A stretch of DNA of 64,000 nt from Gonium pectorale (Eukaryota > Chlorophyta > Chlorophyceae > Chlamydomonadales > Volvocaceae), in NCBI GenBank assembly GCA_001584585.1, contig LSYV01000019.1:573199-637198 (forward strand). The letters are read 5' to 3'. The position numbers and the translations under genes were made by a program. How positions within the stretch are numbered: position 1 is the stretch's first letter; every line of letters begins with the position of its first letter. Of this stretch, positions 35,801-48,011 are shown in pieces. The notes under the pieces were generated by a model, which saw nothing but the letters and a program-made list of their open reading frames with translations, was not told where the DNA came from and did not search any database.

Positions 35801-38056
35801 AGCGCGGGGAGGCCCTGCGGCCCAAAGTACACCATCTGGCCGCGGACCTGGGAGGGCGGAGCGGCGCGGTGAGGGACGACGGGTTGGTCAGGAATGGGAC
35901 TTGCATGCTTCCTTGCGGCAACCACGAAAGGAAGCGGGGCAGCCGTTATAGCTGTACACCGAGTCCCGTCCCAGCTCCGCGCCCACCCGCTCATCCAGCC
36001 CCGCCCACGCTACCACGCCCGCGCGGCCTCGCATACCCCGCTCCGCCCCGGCCCGCCCCACCCCACCAGCAACATGACTCGGTCGAAGAGCGCGAAAGTG
36101 GCGGCCGTGGGGCTGTGGATGGTGGCGGCGATGGTGGTGCCGTCCTGTGTGAGCCCGCGGACCACCTTCATGACCTCGTTAGCCGTATAGCTGTCCAGCC
36201 CCGAGGTGGGCTCATCCAGGAAGAGCACGCGCGGGCTGGCGATCAGCGCAATGCCGATCTGGAGGGTAGGGCGAGGGGGGTGGGGGGACGGGCAGTTGGA
36301 GGAGAGGTTGGAGGAAGGTTGGGAAGGGTGCCGCGGGTTTCTGTCATGTGCGCGGCAGTCGCTCCAGCAACCTAACGCGCAAACGAGAAATGGTTGAGGC
36401 GCAATGCGCGGGCGCGGGCGCGGGGCTGCGGACGCACATTATACACACAGGGCCCACTTTGCAAGGTCGCGGTCCCGCTTACGTTTGTTCTCTTGGCCTG
36501 GCCCCCGCTGATGCCCTTAGACATGGGGTCGCCGATTTTGACGTCCGCGCAGCCGTCGAGGGCCAGGCGGCGGAGGAGCGTGTCGACCTGGCAGCAGGCG
36601 GGCGGGAGAGGAAGGGGGAGGGGAGGAGATGGGGGGCATGTGGTTGACGGGAACACAATTCTTGACATTGATGATGCCCTCGTATCCTGCGGGAGGCCGG
36701 GACTGGCGTACGGCCGCGGACTGCTGAACGCTCGGCAGGTGCGTAAGAGCCAAGCATGGACGGGGTCAGAGCTCCCAAAGAACTGGGACGGGGAGCGACA
36801 GCGGTAGCTGCGGCGGGTGCAAGTACGCGGTCGCGCGGCGCTGATCAACGCTTGCAAACAGCAAGCCGCCGCGCCCTGTTGCTGTGTACACCTCTTGCCC
36901 CCGCCCGGGCCCCAGGCCCCGGGCCTCCTGCCATGCTACCGGTAGCTTACCTCCCTTCTCTTGTCTGCCAGCGGCTCTGCCATGGGCCGCTTGAGTTCTG
37001 CCGTGTACATGAGCATCTCACGGACCGTCAGGTCGCCAAGCAGCGTGTCAAACTGGCGTGGAGGGTAGGGCGTACAGCAAGGGAAGGAAAGGGATCGCAA
37101 AGGGAGCAGCAACAGCAGCCTGGCTCTTTTGTAGCCGCTCTCCTCGGCCGCAGGCCCTTGCCTCCACCCTCACCAACGCCAAATCCCGTACAGCCATACC
37201 TGCTCCACGTATCCGGTGTACCTCCTCAGGAACTGCTTAGTGGGCTGCTGGCCGCCGAAGCTGAGGTGGCCCTCCGTCTCTCCCACCGTCTTGCGCCCTG
37301 CCAGAAGGTCAAGGAGGGTAGTCTTGCCGCTGCCGCTGGGTCCCATCTGGAGAAGGGGGAAAGGGAGGGGTTTACGGTCAAGACGTAAGGGGCAGAGGGC
37401 TGAACACATGGCGTTTCTCTAAGTAAAAGGAAACAGAAACATGGACCTGTTAGTAGGCGCTGGGAGGCCCAGGCGAGGAGGGCATGGGCAGAAAGGAAGG
37501 CCAAGGAGGCAGGTCATCTAAAAGGGCCGGTTAATGCAGTTGGCTAGGGGACCTAGAGAGTGACGCAAAAAGGTGCGCAGGTGGCCCGTTGAATGAACAT
37601 CCACAGTTTCCACACTCCATGCACGGACAGCCGTCAAGCAATCAATCCCTCGCTGCCGCCAGTTACACCCCTTCCCGTCGCCCTACCTTGACATCTAAAC
37701 GTTTAGCCCCCAAGCCCCAGGCCCCAGCTCAGCTGCCCCCTCACCAGCGCCGTCATCTGCCCCGGCTCCAGGAATGCGCTGACCCCGTTGAGCAGGTAGG
37801 CGCGCTGTCCACGCTGCGTGTTGGAGGGCACGTGGTACGACAGGTCTTTCATCAGGATTCGCAGACCCGATGACAGGGCACCGTTGGCTGCACCATGGCT
37901 GCTGGAAACGTCACTGGAGCTGCCGCCGGAGCTGCTGGTTGGCCGTTGCTTGGCGAAGGCTGGGTCCAGCGTTGCCACGGCCAAGCCTGCATTTAGGATC
38001 ACGCCGGCCTCCACGTCCGCCACATCAGGCACGCTTCGCTGACTTGGGCTGGACAT
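32893..38056 (-). CDS. ABCG-family half-transporter (764 aa)
   Basis: Exons (minus): 38056-37745, 37346-37200, 37052-36951, 36587-36483, 36258-36067, 35847-35515, 35331-35071, 34831-34760, 34491-34281, 34001-33832, 33592-33412 and 33101-32893. All are phase-consistent. Layout is NBD then TMD, the reverse order typical of ABCG/WBC proteins. All ATPase motifs are intact: Walker A GPSGSGKTT, Q-loop in GYVEQ, signature ISGGQAKR, Walker B VLFLDEPTSGLD, H-loop in ATIHSP. An Ala/Gly-rich linker of about 200 residues (exons 6-7) is long for the family. Exons 8-12 carry about six hydrophobic segments, with FVRERSDGLYR in the TMD. It should dimerise and export lipids or other hydrophobic compounds at a membrane; substrate unknown. 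An in-frame upstream ATG at 38278 would add 74 residues; I prefer 38056 because the extra part looks non-conserved. Confidence 0.93.
33254..33291. repeat. 13-bp tandem repeat (intronic)
   Basis: Nearly three copies of GCAGTCCGCACTT in the last intron (33102-33411) of the ABCG gene. Each unit contains a CAG that could mimic an acceptor. Confidence 0.9.
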
Positions 38057-39166
38057 TCTGTTGCCGCTTCCCGTGCGCTGTGACGCCGCGGGCGCGACCC
38101 GGGGGCTGCGCAATGGAATGGTGTGGTGGCGATTAGGTAGCGGCTTAGCACCTGCGAAAGGAAGCGATTGTGCAGGAGGTGGCTTTAAGAGCAGAGATGA
38201 TGTGTGGGTGAGAACCCGTGTGGTTTCAGTGACCACGTGCGCAAGGGATTGCGAATGCCGGGGACCGCGCACTTGCACGCGTTGTTACCGAGTGGACTCA
38301 CCGAATGCTCTGGAAAAAAACAGCAAGCTTGGTTGGGAAACCTATGCAATTGGTGTCCTTGCTTGCGGGCAGATACGGTGCTGGTAAGTGATTGGTGCAC
38401 TATGTGTGCAATGCGACTGGCATAGATTATAAGCACCGTGCACAGCGCAGATGACGCGCACGGCGACGGCCTAAAGTTGGTTGATTAGGCTGCGTAATTG
38501 GCGGTTAAGTCGGTTGCCTTAGGCAGGCGACCGGCCGCTGACGCACTGACGCACCTGCGTAGTAGGCATGGCAACGGAGCACGTATACTCGTAGTTAGCT
38601 TAACGTTAACATAAAATGATAGTGCTCTGTTATCATGCGCACAGCAAAAGGCACTGTTCAGCCATTCCTGCTGGCCGGCGAAGCGCACCGGGCCAGGCCT
38701 GTAACCATATATCACTACTATTTGAACGATGGATCAATAGGCCCTAACCCGCACGCCGGGTGAGAAAGGAGTCGCGCAAAGCAAGCAAACTGCACAGCCT
38801 GCACAGTCAAGTGCCATTCATGCCAACCCCAGCACCAAAGCCCACTTGAACATAGTGTTGCGCACGCAGCGGTCGGCATGAACGCCTGGAAGGCACGCGT
38901 ACAGGTTACAGGTTACAGGTTACACGTCCGTCAGCTCCTCAGTGCCCACCTCCCGCTATGGGCATGCGACCGGTCATCTCACGGCTCGCAGTCGAGGGTT
39001 CTGCTGAAAACTGCTGCAGCCACGACCGACGCCTCGGCGACTGTATCTGCTGTCTCATGCCCCATGGTTTGCAATGGTCGTATGGACGGCCCTTCCATGC
39101 TACCGCCAAGATATCTGCTGTATTTTTCAGGTTTCTGTCATTCTGTGTCAGCCAAAGTCAGTTGAT

Positions 39167-39515
39167 AAAGAGAAACCTGCACAAAAAAGAAGAAATCTGC
39201 AGAGAAAGAGGGAGCCCGCCTCTACGGTCATACACGCCCGAAGGCGCGACGTTTCCAATAGGGCGGGCGGGTACAGAGCAAGACATGTGACGTTCGTCCC
39301 AGCCCCCAAACCCCCAAAGACCGGCTTACCATCTTACCCGGTTTGTCGGACTTCACCTGGTGTACTGCAAGGTGTCAAGGTTGAGCTGCGGTGGTCTTGT
39401 CGTCATGGCCACCGGTCCGACGGCGCTCAGCGGTTACCAGACCCAGCCCGCCCATCCGGCCGTGTACAGACCTGGAATGATAGAAGAGTAAAAAGAACGA
39501 AGTCAGGAACCGTTG
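39167..39515 (+). repeat. dispersed repeat family 1, long copy
   Basis: Begins GAGAAACCTGCAC and AGAGAAAGAGGGAGCCCGCC, then CTCTACGGTCATACACGCCCGAAGGCG, then AGGGCGGGCGGGTAC. Unlike the short copies it continues about 230 bp further, with GTCCGACGGCG-TCAGCGGTTACCAGAC and CCGGCCGT-ACAGACCTGGAAT blocks that recur at 55,905-55,985. Confidence 0.85.
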
Positions 39516-39549
39516 TTGCCGGGGGCATGTTGACATGGCAGCATGCAGA

Positions 39550-39640
39550 AGCAGACCAAAGCGCAGAAAGCGGGAGCCCGCCTCATATGTGACACATGGG
39601 TATGAAGGTCCGCATAACGTGCCAGGGGCCCAAGGCGAGT
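39550..39640 (+). repeat. diverged family-1 fragment
   Basis: GCGCAGAAAGCGGGAGCCCGCCTCATATGTGACACATGGGTATGAAGG follows the box order of the family but with many changes. It lies directly after the long copy. Confidence 0.45.
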
Positions 39641-40106
39641 GTCGCCGTGTGTTCTTACAGGGGATGGTCATGCCTAAAACCAACAAGCAAAGCAACGCTA
39701 TCCGAGAATCCGACCCAGGCTCCGAAAGAGCCCGCTTAGAACCAACGCTGGCAAGGAAAGTTGCGAGGGGTTGTTCGCAGGGGTTGACGGGGTGGGCTGA
39801 GCTCACCTCCAGGTAAACATTTACCAGGTGGCAGAACCGGAAATGGCAGGACCTGAGGTCGCATATGACGCCGAGGTGCGCACTGCGCAGGCAGGCGCCG
39901 GCTGGTGAGCCGCTATCCCCACTCCCCAAGGCGCCCTCCATAGCGGAGATGAGAGAAATGTTGCAGAGCGGAAGGCCGGTGTCGAGAATCAACTTTCATC
40001 ACGGTGAATATTTGTAAGCGGGATACGCCGCCATGTCCGGCACTTTCATTTGTGAGGACATGAGACGCGTGGCGCGGTAGTCATTTTGTCATCGCCTTGT
40101 CCTCCT

Positions 40107-40111
40107 TTACA
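40107..40111 (-). terminator. candidate poly(A) signal (TGTAA on -) of KAS I
   Basis: First minus-strand TGTAA, about 685 nt beyond the stop codon at 40794-40796. Confidence 0.3.
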
Positions 40112-40793
40112 TGGCCCCTTCTCGCTTCAAACCGAGGCGGCCATAACGCCTGCGCCCTTCGTACCGACAAGGTTGTACGGATATGTGCTTGGCCGCACTG
40201 TTTGTACCCGCACAAGCTGCCTTAAGACTTGTCCACCAACATAGTCGTGCTTCCCGAGTCTCCCCTTGCCCGGTTCCCGCAGCAAAAGCAGACAGCGCCC
40301 AAGCCAGGGCGAAGCCATCGGTCACAGCGATTGCAAGGGCCCGTCAACGCAACGGAATGCCCCCGCAGGACCAGCCAGCAGCCCCGCCTCCGATCCACCC
40401 CCGAGGGCGCTCGGGGCTACATGGCGCAGGACGCGACGCCTCATGCTGCAAATAACGGTTCGGTCACATCCTCGTACGAGACTCGTAAGAGAGCCTCCAA
40501 AGTTCGCCCACTTGCCAGCCCTCCTGCCCTTAGTTGCCGCACGGGCCAGCTTCCACGTGGGACAGCCGGGGCTACGCAGCTGCCAGGCATATGCCCACCC
40601 CGCCGCATGCGCCCGGGTGCAGCAGCTCTGGCAGAGTGCACCGCGGCCTCCGGGGCAGCGATGCGCCGCCTCCCGCTCACGGGCACGCGGCGGCTGCGGA
40701 AGGCGAGCATCGCGCGCTCTAGCCACCCGTGCCAGGCGGCCAGGGCAACAAAGCAGCTTGACGCGGCGGCGCGGCAGGGCGCGGCGCACCCGC

Positions 40794-43700
40794 TTACTCG
40801 CGGAAGGGCGCGAAGACGACGACCGAGTTGTGGCCGCCGAAGCCGAACGAGTTCGAGATGGCAGCGGTGATCTGGACGGAAGGTCAGTATGGGAGGGGGT
40901 TATGGAGAGGATGGGATTTTCGAACGGTATCTTCAGGTTCACGGGCCAGAGCGCACTGCCCGGTCACAAGCCGTGACACCCTGCCCATAAATGATCCAGT
41001 GGCCGTCATGCGCAGCATGAACCCGTCAAGGCGCATCTGAAGCTGCTTTGTGTCGTCGGACGTTATCCCCCATACAAACCGGAGCCTAGCCCCGGCGCAT
41101 CTGAAGCCGCTTTGTGTCGCCGGGCGTTATTCCCCATACAACCCGGAGCCTAGCCCCGGCGCATCTGAAGCTGCTTTGTGTCGCCGGACGTTATCCCCCA
41201 TACAAACCGGAGCCTAGCCCCGGCGCATCTGAAGCCGCTTTGTGTCGCCGGGCGTTATTCCCCATACAACCCGGAGCCTAGCCCCGGCCTCCATCTCGAC
41301 CGCCTGACGATTGCATCTGACGGGTCCTCTCCTCGTCAGCTGCCATTGTCAACATTGCTAAAACCCAGCCGCGTGCAACCCGCACCCGCGTGCGGACCCC
41401 CCCCCCCCGCACCTGGTGCTGCTTCTTCTCGTTGGGCACTGTGTCGATGCCCGCCACCTCCTCAATCAGGTTGTGCTGGTTGAGGGTGGGGTGCACCCAG
41501 CCGGTCTCGATGGCCTGCAACACAGAGCACATGCACAGAGGGGACGCTTGTTCACACGGGCACGCCGTTCGCATCCACCCGACCAGCCGGGCGGAAGGAG
41601 GCTCACGCCGAGGAGGGGCGGGGCGCAAGAACCACACGCGGAAGGGCGCTCGTACGCCAGTCATGAAGTGTGACGATATTGCTGAACCTCCAGTTCGGGA
41701 GGTGACTGGCGCGTCGGGGACACACGCCAGTGTACGATGCGAGAAGAACGCTGGGCAACAACAACACTCTGGCGGCAGCGGGGCGAGTTGCTTGGGAGAC
41801 TGGGTTCAGGGGATGGGAGGAGTTCTCCCGTCTCAAACGATGGGATGGCTGACGCGTGCCAGGCCTGAGCGCACCTTGAGCGCGGCGATGGCCTCCACAC
41901 CGGCGGCGGCGCCGAGGCAGTGCCCGATGAGCGACTTGGTGCCGTTGACCTTGAGGTGCGTGGTGTCCGTGAACACCTTCTTGATGGCCTTGATCTCGGC
42001 GATGTCGCCCACCAGGGTGCTGTGCCGGGGGCCCAAGAATGCCGCAAGACACAGGATGTGTGTTTGTGTTTGGGTGCCGGTGGAGACAGGCATGTTTGCG
42101 TGAGCGCACAAGGGGATTGGACTCACGGCGCACGGAGGCTGCACGGCAATCGGGCCTGCATCCCGTACGTGAGCCCGTGACGGATGTTTGCACACGTTTG
42201 TGGATTTACGGCCCCCTCGCGTCACAGCGACCGCAGGCCTAGCACACGCACCGCGCCGCGAGCGGCCTTGACCCTTCAGACCCGGAATCCCGAAACACAA
42301 CCCCGATCCGGATCCCAATCCGAAACCCCGATCCGTAACCTTGCTTGCAGCCCCACCTGGTGGCGTGCGCGTTGATGTAGTTGACCTGCTCCTTGGGGAT
42401 GCGTGCGTCCTTGAGCGCCAGCTCAATGCAGGTGGACACGCCGAGGCCGTCGGCGCGCGGGTCGGTCATGTGGTGCGCGTCGCACGTGACGGCGCCGCCC
42501 AGGTACTCGCCGTAGATCTTGGCGCCGCGCTTGGTGGCGTGCTCCAGCGACTCCATCACCAGCACGCCCGCGCCCTCGCCCATCACGAAGCCGTCGCGGT
42601 CGCAGTCCCACGGCCTGCGGGTGAGGGGTGAGGGGGCGAGGGGCGGACACGGAGCGTCAGGACTCCATGCTTAAGGAGCGGAATCGGGACATGGTGCCAT
42701 GATTGCCAGCTAGTTTTGGTGTCCGAGGGTGCGAGTTTGGGAGTCACGTGCGAGTCGATAGAGGCGCCAGTGGGATCCGGGGGGTACCTGGACACCCATG
42801 GTAGGTGAGTTGGCTTTGCCGGTCGGATGCCAGTAGCAAGGACCCCTCCCCTTGACGATGTGCCGCGTCAGGGGCCCCGGCAACCGGCCCGCTGCCGGGC
42901 GCCCCCGACCCACGGGTCGCCGATGTCCTGCGCCGTCCGCCGGAGGCCCTCGCGGCTCACGCGGATCGTGCCCGGCACCCGCCCCCTCAACCCGGCGCCA
43001 CTTCCTGCGACTCCTTTCCCACCTTCGTTCACTCCTCACCCCACCCCGCGCCCACCAGCGGCCGGTGCGCCCCCCACCCACCCACCCACCCACCTGGAGG
43101 CCTTCTGGGGCTCATCGTTGCGCTGCGACAGCGCGCGGCACGCCACGAAGCCGCCCAGGCCCACGGGGATAATGGGCGCCTCGCTACCACCAGCAATCAT
43201 GACGTCCGCGTCGCCGTTGCGGATGTGGTTGGCGGCGGCCACGAAGGCGTAGTTGGCGGTGGCGCAGGCGGTCGAGATCGAGTAGTTGGGGCCCATGAAG
43301 CCCTGTGGTGCAGATGGAGGCAGGGGGGCGAGGGACAGGAGGGTTTAGCTTGCCCGTGGACGTAGTGATCAATGTGGGACGAGCTCTGGGGCCCAAGAAA
43401 CCCTATTGTGTTGATAGGAGGGTGCGGAGTGCAGGGGGCATTAAAGAGGGACTGTGCCCCTGCTGTGCCTCAGCATCCGGTGGAGGCGAAGCAGGCGGCT
43501 CCGCCGCCGCTGCCCACCCTGCTCAGGGACCACGACCCCGCGGAAGACTTTGTAACGGGAGCACTCTGCGAGCGCCAGCGAGGAACAGCTCGTGGGGGCC
43601 AGCTTGCCAGCGGCCGGGTGTACGGGGCAGAGTATGGAGCAGCTCGGCGCCGAAGACCGCTGCGCACGCGGGCGGCGGGTTGCCGGCGCCTTGCTATCGC

Positions 43701-46700
43701 CCGCACCCCCTGTCACATCGCGGGCCGCGGCGCGAACGGCCCCGCCGATCAGGCCCGAACAGCAACACCACCAGATGATGCCGTCGCGGCGTGCACCTAC
43801 GGGGCCGGGCCGCAGCCAAGCCCTGGCCTTGCCTGCACCGCACGTGTGCCACCCACTCCCACTTCCAGCACCGGAGCCCATCGCGCAGGAGACTGCACGT
43901 GGGCCACAAGGTGTGCCAGACCTACCGTATCCCTAGCCAAGAGATCTCCGGCACCGTTGCGGCCTCAGGCCCGGACGGTACGAAGTGCTCACAGGCGCAC
44001 ACGTGCCCAAGGCCGCAGACCCCGTTTGCAGGAGCCATAGCGGAAGCGCTTCCCGTACAGAACATGGCCCGCGAGCACCCGAATCCCCGAGCCCTCACCT
44101 GGTCAATGGCCAGCAGGGCACCGCCCATGTTGGTGATGGCGTAGGGGATGAAGAAGGGGGAGATCTTCTTGTAGCCCTTCTGCACCAGGTTCGACACACC
44201 TGCGCGATCGGGTTTGGCGAGTGGGCCGGGGCACATAGGGTGACGACTTGCGACTCGTGCGCTGCTGCTGCAGCCTCTTTGCAGGACCCAACGACGTCGT
44301 CTTGAGACGCTTCGCTGCGCAAGCGGGCCGTAGCGGGACCCGGGCCGCCACAACTGTCGCGGTGCACCGCGCCAATAGACCATGACCCCATCCCTGCCGG
44401 CGCTGGAACATCCACCCCGCCAGCCCCCTATCGCCGGGCTAGTAACTTTCGTAAGCTGTACGGTGCCCTCTCCCCGACCCCTTTCCGACTCAGGAGTGTA
44501 ACACGCGCTCAGTCGGCCTCTTGCTGAGTCTCGCGCCTAAGATGCGCTTGATCGCGTCGCCAAAGCCATGCCACAGGGAAGCTACCCAGGGACCCGACCT
44601 GCGACCTTGATACCGCGCCCGTGCGCGCCCGCGTTTGCGACCCGCCGCCCCATCGGAACCCCTTCCACCAACAATCCTCCGCCCCGGCCCCCTCTCCATC
44701 CGCACCCTGCCTCCACAAAACCCCCCGCTTGCGGTTCGGGATTGTGGTAAGGCCGCTAATGTCGCCTTGCACGCTCGGGGCCACGCCCTCACCACCGCCT
44801 CTGTCCCGTGCAACCCATCTTTGTCCCTTGTTACCGCTCGCTACGGCCCCTTCCTGCGACTCCCCAAGCTTCGGGAGCTCCCCGGCTCCCTTCCACCCTC
44901 AGCTCCCAGCCTCTAGCTGTTTCGACGGTCCGGAGAGGAAGACGCCCATAGGCTCCTCTACTGAGAATGCCTTCCACGCCCACTGCTCCCCAAGCTTCGC
45001 GGCTCCGCTTACCGTCTTGGAACACGGTGAGGCCGCCCATGCCGGTGCCCACCAGCACACCCACGCGGGTAGGGTCCACGCTCTTGTAGCCCTCGCTGCA
45101 GCGCTCCTTCTCCAGGCCGGCCATGATGAGGGCCTTCTTGCCGCTCACCTGGGGGCGGGCCGGGGGTTCAGAGGAGTAAAAGGCGTTCTCACTGAGAGGC
45201 CTGAGGCGCATGCCATTCCGAACCGTCCATGCGAAGTAGAGCAGGAATCCGGGGCGGGGGGTGGGGTCCGAGAAACAAGGTTTGATGGTTTGCCCCCTTG
45301 GGGAGGTTCCCTCCCGATGCGCCTCGCAAGCGGACTGGGAGTCGGCAGTATTCTACCATCCGGCGGCCGGGGCGGCGCTTCGGATATTGCGTTAACGGCA
45401 CAGGTGGTCGCTAGAGGGGATGGTCGCGGGTACTTATCAACCGGGCCCCCAGGCCTTTACGCAGGCCCCGGACGCGCCGGAGCCTGGCAGCAGACGAGGC
45501 CAGGCCAAATTTCCAATCGGAGCAAGGGACTCTGCAACTAGTGAAACTCGTGAACTCTGGAACCAGGGGGGCCTTGTCGCCCCGCAGGGTTGCTACGTGT
45601 GGCTCGGCCGGTTGACATGCACGCTGTGGCGCAAGGCAAGGAAGCATCCCTGCCCCCTGGCTCAGGGCTGGTCGCCGCACCACCCCATAACAGCACCCAG
45701 CATCCGGACCAAGCGCTTCTCCGCTCCTTGCAGCTGTCAAGTCCCGAGCAGTCCCGAGCAGAGCAACGCAGCGGCCTGTGAAAAGCCGCCAGCAAGCCGC
45801 CAGCAAGCCTGGCATCACTATCCCTGCCCGGTTCCACACACCCCCGTGTCGCCCTCACACCGCCAATCCCGCCCCGTTCGCCGCACCATGGTGTACTTGA
45901 GGCAGTCATCGTAGCGACGAGCGTTCTTCTTGTCAATCAGCCTGCGAGGAAAAAAGCATTTCTTGAGGGACTAAACCACACAAGGAAAGAGTGGGGTGGG
46001 ATCGGGCCCCTCTAGTTTTCGCACGAGAGTAGAGGCCATGTTGCGTGGCACTTGCGTGGCAGTTGAAGGCAGCTCCGCACCGCCCCGTAGCCCCGAGCAT
46101 CACCCCACGTGAATTCAAGTTACACGCATGTGGTGTCCATACGCATAGGTTTCCGACGGGTTAAGGCTGCAGCGGAAAAGGGTGGCGGGCCGACCTGCCT
46201 GCCCTGCAGATGGAATCCAAGACCCAGACCCGGAGCGGCTATGCGGTTCGAGGCCGGGAGATAGGTGGCTCGTGCTGGCCGACAGTTGCCACGTGCCCGT
46301 CCGTGCACAGCGGACGCGTGAGGGAGCATAGCAGGGCCCGGCCGGCTCCCGATCTGTGCCATGCCTCCCCCGGGGTAACGCTCGCGGCGGGCTCACCCCT
46401 CATCGTCAAAGTTCCTGATCTGGGCAGCGAACTTCGTCGGGAATTCAGAGGCATCAAAACGGTCGATGAGCCCCACGCCGCTGACGCCGTCCAGCAGCCT
46501 GCATGCAGCACCCGATCCACGTAAGCATGTCAACCCCTGACCGCGAGACAGCCTGGCGAATCAACCACATGCACTCATAAGCTCGTAGACATCGTGTCAG
46601 AAGTTAAGCCTTGAAGCCGGAGCGCACTGCCTCCTCACTTGCTGTAGAAGGCATCGGGGTCGTTGCCGTGCACGCTGCAAATCCCGATGCCGGTGATGAC

Positions 46701-46853
46701 AATGCGCTGCTTGGGATCGCGGGTGGCAGCGGCCGCCCTCACAGCGACGGACCCTGCGCGGGCGTTTTTGCTTAGTTCTAACGCTCGCAGACGGCGCCGA
46801 GCGGAAGTCGGGCTATGGGCCAGTCTCGCCACAATTGGCCTCCGATCGTGCAA
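40794..46853 (-). CDS. KAS1: beta-ketoacyl-ACP synthase I, plastid (466 aa)
   Basis: Exons (minus): 46853-46639, 46498-46397, 45941-45887, 45148-45013, 44199-44099, 43302-43094, 42614-42357, 42019-41875, 41514-41413 and 40871-40794. All are GT..AG and phase-consistent, ATG to TAA. The enzyme condenses malonyl-ACP with acyl-ACP in plastid fatty-acid synthesis. The thiolase-fold catalytic set is intact: Cys216 in STACAT, His356 in NAHAT and His392 in KSLIGHCLG. Other family motifs are VLVGTGMGGL, PYAITNMGGALLAID, GGFVACRALSQRN and SNSFGFGGHN. The residues I recall of plant KAS I match better than KAS II/FabF (ALSQRNDEPQ-ASRPWD, DTVPNEKKQH). The first about 45 residues are Arg/Ala/Ser-rich and look like a plastid transit peptide. 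Length is normal for the family. Divergent from the small gene at 48,012. Confidence 0.95.
41030..41287. repeat. 64-bp tandem repeat, four copies in A-B-A-B order (intronic)
   Basis: GCGCATCTGAAG recurs at 41031, 41095, 41159 and 41223, exactly 64 bp apart. Units 1 and 3 share AGCTGC, CGGACG and ATACAAACC; units 2 and 4 share AGCCGC, CGGGCG and ATACAACCC. The array is therefore a 128-bp pair duplicated once. It lies in the last intron of KAS I (40872-41412). Confidence 0.95.
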
Positions 46854-47078
46854 TTATCGGGTCCTACCAGCGCGAGCGGGCCGGCGAGGGGCGGAAACGC
46901 CGCTAAAGGGGCGAGCACGCTGTCCAAGCTGCATTGTATCTATGCTGGCCAGGTGTGGCCTACAATTACACGCGTGGAAACTGAGGGGAGGGCTGTCGCT
47001 GCTGCGAGTGCAAGCGCTTCCCTCCGTCGGCCGATCACGTCGTACGACCTTGCTTAAGTTTACCCAGCTAATGACATT

Positions 47079-47090
47079 ATATAATATATC
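47079..47090 (-). promoter_or_regulatory. TATA-like element, possibly for KAS I
   Basis: TATATAATATAT-type AT-rich string about 225 nt upstream of the KAS I ATG, unusual against the GC-rich background. Confidence 0.3.
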
Positions 47091-47914
47091 ACAATGCACC
47101 TATATAGGAGATGTGCGCCTTGAAAGCCCGATTGGGCCATGCTTCCCATAAAACAATTCCCTGCTATCATTGGATGCCTTTGGGGTCAAGCATCATGCTT
47201 TGACATGCAGGCTGCAAACATGGAACCGTGCCAGCGACAGGCCGACAGTGCACTGACCCGCGGACCATGCTGTTCTTGCGGCCTTATCATGGGGCCCAGT
47301 GGACCATGTCACCTGCAGCCATATGGCATGGGATGTCCACAAGCAAGCTTTAAGTGGCTCATCGCCAGTGGGAGCATAAGCATGACAGTCATGTTAAGGG
47401 GAGGCCACGCCCTTCCAAGCGAGGTCTGACCTTTTTCCTTACCTTCTGGCGGCACCTTACCTTCTGGAGACACCTTACAATCTGGCTATCTTTCTTCGGT
47501 CGGAGAATTCTTGCCAACCGAGGTCAGGGCCAACTACGAGACAATCTAGGGGCGTGCGGGAGAGGGGAGAACGCTGGTCCTTATTAGTTACGTGCCCAAT
47601 AAACAAACCACGCCATACAGGAGGCAGGCACTCTTGTTACCTGCATGGGCGCCATAACAAGGCCCCCTAGCCTCACAGGTTGAAGTGTTTCCGCCGTACG
47701 CCCGTAGGACATCTTCAGTGGTATTGAGTGACTCGCGTGACCTCACTCATTGCACGCACACGCCTTGCCGAAAGCTTAGATCTATGCAGAAGCCAAGGGG
47801 GGGGGGGGCGGGCGGCTTTGGGCCTGTGTGTGCCACGGTTTCGGCGCCGAGTAGCAACCGTGAGCAGCGAAGCGCCTTTTGGCCAAGTACATGTGCAGCC
47901 TAGCATGCTGACGC

Positions 47915-47923
47915 TATTATAAT
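47915..47923 (+). promoter_or_regulatory. TATA-like element for the 48,012 gene
   Basis: TATTATAAT about 90 nt upstream of the ATG at 48012. Confidence 0.35.
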
Positions 47924-48011
47924 ACAAGCAGTGCTGGGCCTTTCACACACGTATTGGTGGCCGACGCTTGCGAGCACATTAACTACGTCGCTATTTTGTC
48001 TGGAAACTCCA

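Larger units (their letters stand above)
38057..40793. other. intergenic region with family-1 repeats, no gene seen
   Basis: 2.7 kb between the ABCG start and the KAS I stop, both minus strand. It should contain the ABCG promoter. Copies of the dispersed repeat lie at about 39,167-39,515 and, weaker, 39,550-39,640. No convincing exons. Confidence 0.6.
46854..48011. other. divergent intergenic region, KAS I and small TM gene
   Basis: 1.16 kb between two divergent starts, expected to hold both promoters. AT-rich TATA-like strings are at 47079-47090 and 47915-47923. A short CACCTTACCTTCTGG tandem lies near 47,452-47,480. No coding signal. Confidence 0.5.

Noticed and set aside
34999..35994. 331-codon minus-strand open frame read as one unspliced gene
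   Set aside because: It joins two ABCG exons through their intron. Splicing at 35515/35331 is better supported by donor and acceptor signals and by phase with all other exons.
38056..38278. 74-residue N-terminal extension of the ABCG protein from an upstream in-frame ATG
   Set aside because: The extension is His/Thr/Pro-rich without a signal. The ATG at 38056 begins a plausible ABCG N-terminus. Start mapping would decide.
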